This document shows, one piece after another, positions 35,911 through 45,184 of a stretch of 64,000 nucleotides of DNA. Both the position numbers and the translations under genes were made by a program. The notes beneath the pieces were generated by a model. The model was given only the letters and a program-made list of their open reading frames with translations. It searched no databases and was not told where the DNA came from. This DNA is from Laetiporus sulphureus 93-53 (lineage: Eukaryota > Basidiomycota > Agaricomycetes > Polyporales > Laetiporaceae): NCBI RefSeq assembly GCF_001632365.1, contig NW_024468521.1:571684-635683 (forward strand). The letters are read 5' to 3'. Positions within the stretch are counted from its first letter, which is position 1. Each line of letters starts with the position of its first letter.

Positions 35911-37779
35911 ATGGTCATGTCTGTCCTGGGTCCAAAGCTTGGCTGCACGTTCATTGGCATGCTCTTCACTGCATTGTGAGCCTTTCCAGTGCCCTACCTT
36001 GTACTCTCGCTGACTCTTGATATGCAGACTATACGGATGTACTGCGGCTCAGATGATGTACTATTTCTGCCATTATCATACTGATCACAGATATTTGAAG
36101 CTAATGGTAACAATCTGCCTTTGTTTCATGTCCATAACTCACGGCTCTCATGTGCAGGTCACCATTCTATGGTTTGTTTCATCATGCCATCTTGAAGGAT
36201 GCAGCTCAGGCCCAGCTTGGCTGACAGGATCCTGGATACTTCGAAAGTCGGCGTAGATATGCAGGTATGTAGGATGCAACCTTATTTGTTCGGGTTCTCA
36301 CGGATGAGTCAGATTTTGTATTACACGCTGGTGCGGGAGCACGGCAACCCATTCGGCCTCACGAGTCCAAAGTGAGCATGACCAGGGTCCCTTCCGCCGA
36401 CAACTGCTAATAGACCGCCATGCAGGTCATTCGCAGTGCGCTCTTTCTGCTTTCTACTGTTCGTCGACTCACTTCCCCTGTGAGGCTCAACACGTCCTTT
36501 CGGTGAGCATACTCTCGTGAGCCGATTCTCAACTAAACATGCTTCAGGGGATATCCACATGCATTGTCCAAGGGTATGTCTCCGTCCATGCAGTTTATTG
36601 AATCGACATTGACGTTCTAAAGCTTCTACATACGTACCATCTGGTTCCGTGAGTAATGATATCCGTTCGCTTGCAATCCGAATCGTTGTTCATCCCTCCT
36701 CTTAGTCCTACCCGTTCGCAGGAGGATCGTATGGGTCTTATACACCTTGCTCACTGTAAGTCATTGACACCTAGTGTGTGCTACGAATCTGAAGTGTCTC
36801 AGGCCACGTTATGTCTCACGGCACTTGGTAAGCCCGGAGCCCATTATGTAGAACCATGAAATGATTTCCGTCTGTTTAGCAGGTAGCATTGGTACGCTTT
36901 TATGGTTGTTTTTGATCCGCTGTTGTACTACAGCTGACACAGTTGTGCAGTCGTTGCATACGGAACGTACGTTGTCATTGGTGCTCATAGATGGCCGTGA
37001 AGTAAATTTGAACCGCCCTGCTTCTCATAGATATGAATACTCAAACGTCGACTGGTCCATAGCTCATTTGAGTGAGAAGGTAAGATTACTCCTTTATTGC
37101 ACTGCTCAGATCATATGTCACCCTCTCATGCGTAGGCTGGAGGACTCCTCCAAGGTTGGGCATCGTGGGTAGCTGACATTTGCATATCTGTCGCGCTATG
37201 CTACTTGTTGCACGAGTCAAAGGAACGAAGCAAGATTCCCTCGTGAGTGCCATCTTATTTACTCGTCAACATATCATGCCAATGATGGCTTGCTCAGTTC
37301 CCAGAACATGATCTCGAAGCTGCTGGTCTACGCGGTCAATCGCGGCATCATATTATGGTTTGTAGTCAGACACGTGGCCCGCAAATGCCTAACTGAGCAC
37401 TCCGTATCTGTTCACTTAGCGTTTTGTGGACCTTGCAACTTATCACCGTGAGTCAGACGGTATCATTGGCTGCGTAGAAATGTTTGATTTTCTGCATAGT
37501 ATGCCAAAGATTTGACCGGCGACACCGTCATTTCGGTACTGATCTACTTTCCGTCAAGTACTTGTAAGCAGCAAAAGAATTATGTTGCGATATGTTCGCG
37601 CTAATGGTTTTCTAGTGTACATCAACTCAGCGATGGCAATGTAGGTCTTTGCTCTCTCTGCTGTCTCGCTAAAGGGTGCTCAGCGGCCCTACGACAGGCT
37701 GAACGCACGAGCTCAGTTGAGAGAGCATTACGATTCAGGAAGTGGACACGCCATCCCGCTCGATATTCTGTCGACTTGA
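35911..37779 (+). CDS. DUF6534 seven-helix membrane protein (copy 3)
   Basis: Start MVMSVLGPKLGCTFIGMLF, then LYGCTAAQMMYYFCHYHTDH, RYLKLM, VTILW, ILDTSKVGVDMQ and ILYYTLVREHGNPFGLTSP. Further blocks are SFA, AQHVLS, GISTCIVQG, FYIRTIWF and ATLCLTALG, then VADICISVALCYLLHESKE, SQNMISKLLVYAVNRGIIL, VLWTLQLIT and LTGDTVISVLIYFPSST. The final exon RLNARAQLREHYDSG ends AIPLDILST, TGA 37777-37779. Donors and acceptors are canonical where placed; 14 or so exons. Block-by-block it matches copies 1 and 2, including YxR-IW and LxxYxVNRG. This is the best-preserved copy on this strand. Ligand and function unknown. Confidence 0.75.
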
Positions 37780-38077
37780 GCCGTATGTTCGAGTAAATAT
37801 GTGGGAATCATCTAAGATGGCAATGTTGATAGCTCTCGCAGGCTGGAGGAGAACGTTGTCGAAGTCTTGAGCTACCCCTTATCGGATCAGAGTTGTGGGA
37901 GGCACAACTTATGTGAGAATTCATTGATAGTCGTCTCGAGTTGTCCACGACATTCTAGCGGCATTCTGTAACATTGTCTTTACATTCGGCAACCTACGCA
38001 ATGTATGTTCATGAATATAACAGTAGCATCCAGGGTACTCAGCCTGTCTTCCTTCGGAACAGGGTGAGGCCAGTATT

Positions 38078-38200
38078 CAGAAGCGAAATATATACATGTT
38101 TTGTTTTGTCTCGGCCCTAATTAGACAAATTCAAGCGTCATCAGCTTTTGCAAGTCAAACTGCTGTTGTTCTCCTTCGCAGTCATAGTTCATGCTCATTG
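38078..38200 (+). repeat. Dispersed repeat R1, weak third copy
   Basis: AGGGTGAGGCC, AGCGAAATA and GCAAGTCAAACTGCTG occur in the same order as in 50740-50890 and 24600-24735, but with considerable divergence. Confidence 0.4.
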
Positions 38201-38217
38201 CGAGTCAGACATCACAT

Positions 38218-38325
38218 ATTCATACCGGCCGAAACGTTTGTATCGGCCACATCCCTTGCAACGCACTTAGATGAAAGCATCTTCCGATGCTTTCGAGTTC
38301 AATCCCTGGCAATTTGCGACATGTG
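38218..38325 (+). pseudogene. P450 relic, segment before heme loop
   Basis: Reads PAETFVSATSLATHLDESIF then, after a 1-bp frame change, DAFEFNPWQFATC. This is the counterpart of PAGTFVSAASRATHFDEGIY and FNPWRF in the intact P450 (about 30190-30290). Only about 35 codons survive before sequence runs into repeat R2, so the rest of the gene was lost in the duplication. Confidence 0.7.
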
Positions 38326-38475
38326 TGAGCGCCATGGCACACTCAACCTTCGCATCGGCGCACGCACGAAATGGCGAAGCAGTCGACGCCACCGCCGTCA
38401 GGCCACCGCCTCCCGGTCCGGGCTGCCGCTCGGGACGCTTAGCGCCCATTGAGCGCTCATCGAGTGAAGCAGACT
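38325..38475. repeat. Repeat R2, copy 3 (no protease inside)
   Basis: Continuous GCCATGGCACACTCAACCTT ... GCCACCGCCGTCAGGCCACC ... GACGCTTAGCGCCCATTGAG. Compared with 32585-34515, this copy lacks the 1.7-kb protease segment and so resembles an empty site or parental locus. Confidence 0.55.
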
Positions 38476-38842
38476 GTGCAGTTGCATCTTGAAGGCGTAC
38501 CGTATTCATCACGGCGGCTTCCGTCACCTCTGGCAACACTGATCTGAGCTAGTCCTATCCCGAAACACTCTGACTTAGCATAGCTCTGCAGGAACTTTAC
38601 TACGTTCAGCCACCGGTGCGCCACAGCCATAGTTCAAGACTCGAGAAAGCTCCCGCGGGCTGGCTCCAGATATCTCTCGTAGAACAGGGCCCAGCAGGAA
38701 CCTTCCCCGAGAGAGTGACTTGTAAGTGCGGTCGAGCCTCCATAGATGCCCCGAAAAACCATTATATGCGCTCACCTTGCAGCCTTCTGCTCCAGCTTCA
38801 TCCGATCATTCAGTTACACTCCCACCCAAGCGTCTTCTCGTC

Positions 38843-39394
38843 ATGCCCATCCTATATCTTGTGAAGGAAGGCCTGAGCCCCAGTCGACTCTTCAAGAGCC
38901 ATTGGGCCCTCCTCGTCGCGAGCGGCAGTTTCGCCGAGCCTGGAGATGCTGCGGGGACTTACATACACGTCCACGGCTCTGTTGCCTCAGGCTTTGAGTT
39001 CGAGGTCAAGAGGAACTGGACACAGAACATAACCGCGACGCCACACCGATTCTTCGTCCTGGGCGAGGTCATCGCTGCATCTTTGCAGTCTGATTCAGCT
39101 GCACGAGATAGCGAATACGTCCAGGACCCCGAGGCGAAGACTGATTTTGAGCGGACGCTCCTTCAGACGCCACCTCCGGGCCCCTCGCTTAGGAGCGCCA
39201 ACGTAACGTGCTTTACTTTATTTTGATTGCGCACACTCATGCTTGAGATGCAGGCACCGAGTGGTGGGAATAGTCGGGTCGAGCTACGTGACTGTCAGGA
39301 TTGGATCAAGGCGGCCCTGAAGAACGCCGTTACTGCGAGATATGTTGTCTTGAACGACGAGGCGGAAAGCATCTTGAGCGTGAATGCTCAGTAA
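38843..39394 (+). CDS. Small H...C-type protein, intact copy B
   Basis: Two exons, 38843-39202 and 39254-39394, with a 51-bp GT-AG intron between. Together they encode 166 aa. N-terminal LFKSHWALLVASGS carries a conserved-looking His. IHVHGSVASGFEFEVKRNW and RFFVLGEV follow, and exon 2 has RVELRDCQDWIKAALKNAV with a Cys. A HWA...x80-100...(N/D)CQ(D/N)W layout recalls papain-like or LRAT-like permuted folds, and fungi have an uncharacterised family of this look (perhaps DUF6914, unverified). No signal peptide. Copy A (34819) is frameshifted and C (25190) is only a tail, so this is the only complete member here. Intron removal restores one frame exactly. Confidence 0.7.
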
Positions 39395-39834
39395 TCGCTC
39401 CCTTCAAATTTCAATAAGGTTCTCGCATGTCGAGATGGCAAGTGTCTGCCCTTGAACTTCTACAGTGTATGCGATGTTTTCTTGTTTATACGATATACGA
39501 GTCAGCAGATGTGGCAGTGAAAAGGATTGTGGCGCGGTGGGATAGTCTCGGTGCTATGCGTTTGTGTATACTATGTGATCGTCTTCTTTGCACCACACAA
39601 GCGTCCCAGTAAATCGACCAAACACCATGAGTTGTGATGCATATGTTGCAGTCACCTCAGTACGAGTACCTCACTGATGAAGGTCAGGAATGCACAGACC
39701 GCCATCATTTAGCGCCATGATTCAATATGCCCCGAAGCTAGTAGCGCTCAAGTAGGCGCCGGCAAGTTGGCTAACACCCGACTGTTCCTCTCATGGCCCC
39801 CACCGTCTAATTCCCGACGCGAACATCGTGCTCG

Positions 39835-40795
39835 ATGCAGCAGCCTGTCATCATTTCAGTCGAGTCAATACCTCGAGACGACACGATCTTCTTCAAGGAC
39901 TCGACGTTCTTCACGCATCACACCCTTGCCGATCTTCCCTCCAAGGAGCAGATCATTGCGGCTGCTCTTCCTGGTTACAGCAATGCCGTTTCCCTGTTCC
40001 CCTCGTTGTCGCTTGCGGTCAAGCGTATCAGGGGAATGGCGTACGGGGAGTGTCTGGCAGAGCCACAAAGTTTGTGGGCGCTGCGCCGGTTCGTGCCCGA
40101 GGTGCGCGTGCCTGAGGTGTACGGGTGGCGGCGCGAGGAACACGCCACATACCTGTTCATGGAGCTCATCGATGGGGTCACACTTCTAGAGAGGTGGCCA
40201 TCGCTCCAAGAGCACGAGAAGACCGCCATATGTACGGAGCTGGGCATGATGGTTCGTGCTCTCCAGCGCACAAAGCGTCCTTCCGGAGACAAGTTCATCG
40301 GTGAGCACCTTCAATGGCCTTAGCCATCATCACTCGCGTCCAATTGATGTGAGTGAACGGACTGCAGGTACCATCAGTGGACAGGTCTCCGCCGACAGGA
40401 TGATTCATGGCCGCAAGGAAAAGGCGTTTCCGGACGCTCGCACGTTCTACGAATTCTTCATGCAAGTACTCGAGAAAGATCGAGAGAAGGCCTACCAGAT
40501 CGGCATGCCCCGGCTCGATGATGACGCTCCAGTCGTGTTCACGCACGGAGACCTGTACTTTAGTAACATCATGGTCTCACGCACTGAGGCCCGGGTCATG
40601 GCAATCATCGATTGGGAACAGGCGGGCTGGATGCCGCAGTTTTGGGAGCATGCGAAGGTTCGGCTACTGATGATGTGGCAGGACAATGCTGTGGCGGATG
40701 ACATGTTGAAGTACTTTCCGTCTGTTGTTGATGAAATCAACGAGGACGTGTTCAAGGCATTCGTGTACTATGTGGATGCATGGGGCAATTATTGA
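39835..40795 (+). CDS. Aminoglycoside phosphotransferase-fold kinase (second)
   Basis: Two exons, 39835-40300 and 40368-40795 (67-bp intron), 894 nt, 297 aa. N-lobe LAVKRI with the ATP-binding Lys; hinge TYLFMELIDGVTLLERW; Brenner loop FTHGDLYFSNIMV (about residue 214) with catalytic Asp and Asn; metal-binding IIDWEQAGW (about 234). The C-terminal FWEHAKVRLLM is typical of the fungal family. All catalytic residues are present, so an active small-molecule kinase is likely, substrate unknown. It is not close to the kinase at 5252-6622, which is longer. 39395-39834 upstream shows no gene. Confidence 0.87.
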
Positions 40796-41149
40796 TCTTC
40801 TTGCCGTTGAAACAGTTGAAACACACCACGATGCATGATCTTATGATCTCAACGTGACGTATCTGATTTTGCGTACCACCCGCGTGGCTCTATCAGTGTG
40901 ACCACTCTTTCCTGTCTTCCGCGACTCTCTTTTGCTGTGGCGCACGCATTCTCCCTTGCAGTTTCCCGAGTCTCATGCATGCTATGCTTAGCAGCCTGCA
41001 GTCATCGTAGTATACAGGGGTGGCATTTTTCGTCCATGTTGTGTAATACATACGTTTCGAGAGGACGCAATGACGACAAATTAGTATTCTTGAGAACAAG
41101 GTGAGTGCACAAGGTACTATATTGGGCTTGATGTCGTACTGTATCAAAG

Positions 41150-41400
41150 ACACCATCAGAGCTTGGGAATGGATTTGTCCCTTGCACTGTTCACAAACGG
41201 CCGACTGCTCAGACGGTAGACCCAAACTATCAATTTTAATGTGGGTTCCATTCAATGTTAGAGTCTATGCTTTTATCGCATTTGCGATCTTCTACCTTCT
41301 GGTCTCTGCTGTACGCCAATCTCAAGCGCGTATGCGTTTCAAGCCGTAGGAATATATACAGCAATATCTTACCTCAAGGGCAAGTTAAACCACATGGAAA
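41150..41400 (+). pseudogene. P450 5'-end duplicate fragment
   Basis: Upstream and first-exon DNA of the P450 at 28430-28660 recurs here: CGACTGCTCAGACGGTAGAC, then TCTATGCTTTTATCGCATTT through TCTGCTGTACGCCAATCTCA, and the intron and exon-2 start CTCAAGGGCAAGTTAAACCA. The start codon region is altered (ATGTGGGTTCC), and nothing P450-like follows after about 41400. A dead fragment of the duplicated module. 40796-41149 shows no gene. Confidence 0.75.
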
Positions 41401-41628
41401 GGCGCTTTGTTCGTGGTAATTCAACCTTCTTTCAGCAGCAAAAATGTCGAAGGCGGATCTGTACATACCTAGTCCTACCCAAATCTGCGCAATTCTCGCA
41501 ATATCTACCTCGTCTGGCAGACTACATAATGCCCATGCTTATCTGTAACCCCTTGGGGTTTGACTACCCTCATCGGGCCAGGGCTACCACCATCGGGCCA
41601 GGACTACTGCCAGCCAGTCAGGCTATGA

Positions 41629-41735
41629 CAGGCAATTCCCTCTCCTGTCAGGCAATGTCAGGTAATGCCAGGTGAGGCCCAGGGAATGCCGGGCAATTTC
41701 CATCAGCTCAGGTAATGCAGGAAACCCATTGTCCA
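41629..41735. repeat. Left subterminal repeat cluster of transposon
   Basis: Repeated CAGGCAATG, CAGGTAATG, CAGGGAATG and GGGCAATT words within about 100 bp. Such clusters bind transposase in CACTA-like elements (family knowledge). Outside it, 41560-41628 has a short tandem TACCACCATCGGGCCAGG-like duplication. Confidence 0.55.
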
Positions 41736-42061
41736 GATAGATACATTATTCACCATACAGCTTCCATTAGAATAAACTCGATTTAATACATATTTTATTC
41801 ATAATTATTACAGTGAATGCAGCAGTCATACATGCATGGAAAGAAATTTGCAATCTGTTACAAAACAGAGGTATTGGAATGAAAGGGTATGATATGCAGT
41901 ACCGAGCAAAAGATTCACAAACGAGTGAGAAAGCGGACCTGTGAGCATGCAATAGAGAAAGTACAAAGGACTGACGGTGAAATCGACACTAGTAACATAA
42001 CAGTGAGCCCACAGACTCGACGGGGAAAGACAGACAACACGTACGATTTTAATCCAGTTCC

Positions 42062-43930
42062 TCAAGCTCTGAGGCTTGTACTCGCATCGACGGGCTCTTC
42101 AATCTCTGATCTACCATCCTCGCTTGACAGAGGAGGAGTGGCAACCTGTGTCATGGCACGCCTCGCAGCACGCTGCTGTGCGAGGAGACCTAGCGAAGAT
42201 GGGCCCACATATAGTTGAGCTGAGTCCTCGCTGCTTGCGCGAGGTCCCTTTCCAAATACTTCACTATAAAGAAAATATGTCAGTAACAGGCGAAGCTAAT
42301 AATGGGTGAACTTACGCATTGTACCAAGCAAGTGTCTTCTCATGCCACTCGGGGTCTTCAAAGAGAGCGAGGATGAAATTGAAGAATTCTTCGCTGCAGA
42401 AGTCGCCGTCTGCCTCAGTCCATTCGAACTGGGAGTTTGCTGCAAAGCGAGCCTGCAATGAAAGTGGAATGAGATCAGGATACTAGAAATTGAAATCGCG
42501 TACCAAAGTTACAAGATACGCAATGTTGTATTCATTGCATTCTTTCATGCGGTAATTGTAGGTGATAGGGTTACGTCCACCTCCCTTCTTGTGCTCACCA
42601 GGGACCTTGTTCCTCGGCAGTTTGCCACTGCGAGGTCCCGTGAACAGCGCTCGAAAGCACTAGATAGCGATAAGCGTGGCAATACAGATAAACCTATCAC
42701 TTACCGAAGCCAGCAGGTCACTCTTCAAGGCATTTTCATCGACAGCACATGGATTGTAACCATTCTCGGGATAGACCATCGATGGGAGGTCTGTGGATGC
42801 AATGAAAATCTGGCCCTCGAGGACATCCTTGCAGAACCTGAAAACCTCACACTCAGATAAGATAACATCGGCAGAAAGGTGAGTAACTTCTCGGGTTCCT
42901 CATCGAAGTGTTTGCGCATTCGACGAGGGCATAAAAGATGTGCAGTCGCGAAGTGATGGAATCCTCGTGCTTCCTTCGGATGCTCAGAGTCAATGTACGG
43001 AATGTTTCTGATTGTCGGAACAAATCTTAATATGTTTTTCTTTACATTGCTGAGGTCGTCCATGCGTGCCGAACGGGCCTTGTGAGACAGCTTGAGAAGA
43101 AAGATGTGTATTGTGAGTAATTAAATTCATAAGCTGCAGCAACTCACGAAGGTGGTGAAGTGAACAAGGTCTTCTGGCTCGTTCTCAAAATGTGGAACAA
43201 GCTTCGCCAGGCCAGGTATGATCCTCAGGAGAGTGCTGTAATGCTCTATGAGCTTCGAAGCACTCTCGTCATCACTAAACACTTTGTAAGCACTGCATAT
43301 ATGCATATACAGTATATGCGCTCTGGAGTGCAGGAAATAAGTTATAATGTGGTAGACTCACAGATAAGGCCAGTCGGTGAGATCTCATGCATCCTTAGCT
43401 ACACCATGACATGCTATGCTGACTTGCAGAGTCTGGAGAATGTCAATGAAAGGCCCCATGGCTCGAGGGATGAAATGGGCTGCATCACTCCATACGTCAA
43501 GCTTGCTCCTGTGTGGGACATTAGTACTGAACTCACAACAACAAATGAATTACTTGTCTGCCTTGCTATAGCGCATCTCACGGATGAGCTTCTCGAAATG
43601 CCTCGGCTCGATGCCATCATCCTCCTGCTCCTCGTCTTCCTGTTGATCATCTTCATCTTGCTGGTTATCTTGTCCAGTGCTGTGCGAACGTGACCTACAT
43701 GGGACATCGTCATCGAAGAGATGTTCAACTAAGCGAGTGCTCATTTGTGGTCTAGTACAATCACGTCGAATGTCTTCCTCTTCATCGCTGTAGATTATTG
43801 CTCGTGCCTTCTTGAGTGGCAGACGATCGTCATGGAGCTGAGGCATGGGGTGCTTTTGCGATGCTTTTGCACCCTTTGAGTGATTTTTGGACTTGCTGGA
43901 ATGCTTCGCTGCATGAGAAGAGTTGGCCAT
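42062..43930 (-). CDS. DUF6698 family protein (transposon cargo)
   Basis: About eight exons. Exon 1 (43930 to about 43552) is a basic then acidic tail: SSKSKNHSKGAKASQKH and DEDDQQEDEEQEDDG. Then SKLDVWSDAAHFIPRAMGPF, ASKLIEHYSTLLRIIPGLAK, DDLSNVKKNILRFVPTIRN and ARGFHHFATAHLLCPRRM follow (the RGF-x-H-x-x-TA-x-LLCP signature). Next are KDVLEGQIFIASTDLP, ALFTGPRSGKLP, MKECNEYNIAYLVTL and FAANSQFEWTEADGDF, then FFNFILALFEDPEWHEKTLAWYN and a tail ending EEPVDASTSLRA at TGA 42064-42062. This order matches the Agaricomycete DUF6698 family, function unknown. No stop codons in the exons I read; the junction between exons 2 and 3 (about 43434-43275) is unresolved. Confidence 0.75.
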
Positions 43931-44048
43931 ATATTGATGCCAAGGAGGCTTGGCTGAGATTGAGCTGAGAGATATTTCTCCAAGATAGAGAGTGAAATGA
44001 GATCACATCAGTGCCTGAACGCATTTATACTTCATTCCGGCATTTGCC
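43931..44048. promoter_or_regulatory. Divergent intergenic promoter region
   Basis: Only 118 bp separate the two outward-facing start codons (DUF6698 at 43930, 221-aa gene at 44049), so the genes probably share a bidirectional promoter. No textbook TATA pair is visible apart from TTTATACTTC near 44026. Confidence 0.5.
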
Positions 44049-44761
44049 ATGAGCAGACTATATGCGCCTCTTAATGCACGCGTCACCCAGATTACTGAGC
44101 CCATCATGCAACACCTTTCTGCACTTGATATCGAGACAATTTCTGCTATGTCTGCTGTTCCAACTGCCATCACTGACCTTCAGCGAGTTTCATCCCGACT
44201 ACACTTCGCACTGGGCAAGATCGGAACCTTTTCTAACATCATCACGAAGATTACTCGAGATGCTCACCGCCCAATTGCCCATCCTCACATTTGCTCAGCT
44301 TCATGCACTCTTATTCAGCTGGCCTCTGCCTCTATAATCCTTGCACTCTCTTTGGTTCGCCATGCAAAGGGCAATCTTGATACAAGCGAGTGCATTGGAC
44401 GCTATCAGCACATCTTGCAGGACCTGGAAAGTGCCGTAGAAGATGTGGATAAACTGGAGTATGAGGCTGAGAGGGAAGGATATATTCCTATTCCAGAGGA
44501 CTTTCTTTCCAGGCCAAGGTAAGCATTCATAATGAGTACTCAAGCGATTAGAAGTCTCATGGCAGTAGGAGCGATAACATCTGTATCTACAAAGAGTGTC
44601 AGTGTTCATGCCATCTCAAGCCATGCTCGATGCCTGGATTTCCACCTAGAAGTATATTCGGACCATCTGGCTTTGCAGGTCATGGGAGGCATGATCATCC
44701 GGTGGGCAAGATGTCAATGGAGGAGGCTGTCAAGTATTTGAAGTCCATTGACCATGTTTAA
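44049..44761 (+). CDS. 221-aa protein with Cys-rich C-terminus, unknown
   Basis: Two exons, 44049-44518 and 44566-44761. The 47-bp intron has clean GTAAGC...GGCAG borders, and the 666-nt coding length keeps one frame. Residues 1-150 look helical (LNARVTQITEPIMQHLSAL, CTLIQLASASIILALSLVRH, QDLESAVEDVDKLEYEAERE). After YIPIPEDFLSRPS comes a cysteine cluster ICIYKECQCSCHLKPCSMPG, then FPPRSIFGPSGFAGHGRHDH and EEAVKYLKSIDHV at the end. Cys spacing C-x5-C-x-C-x3-C allows a zinc or redox site, but I recognise no family. Lies between DUF6698 (divergent) and the transposase inside the element; no lesions seen. Confidence 0.65.
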
Positions 44762-45184
44762 TGCGTACATCTCATCTTACACTAGTGTTCTTTGTAATTA
44801 CTGCTTGTAATTGTCTCATTGATCTCGCCTTATAGTACTGAATTTGACGATCACTTCACCTGCAAGCGAACTTAGCGCCTATGAGTAAGCGCCCATACAC
44901 AACGAATTGTAGGGCGTTTACCGTCAATCGAAATCACTTCAAAAAGCTTTCAACCCTTTCATGTGGCATCCATCACTCTGTCAAAATCATTTATTTCGCT
45001 CCTGACAATGGACATCACCCACCATGTCCATGTCAAGGGCATTGGATGCGATCACGTGATCTAAGCCTCCACGTCGCGACACACATCTTGAAGTCATCAA
45101 TTCAATTCTGAGCTCTCCGCTACTCACTCACTCCACTATTCATTCTCTTTGCTGCTTCATCCACATACTCTAGAAGCTGAGACG

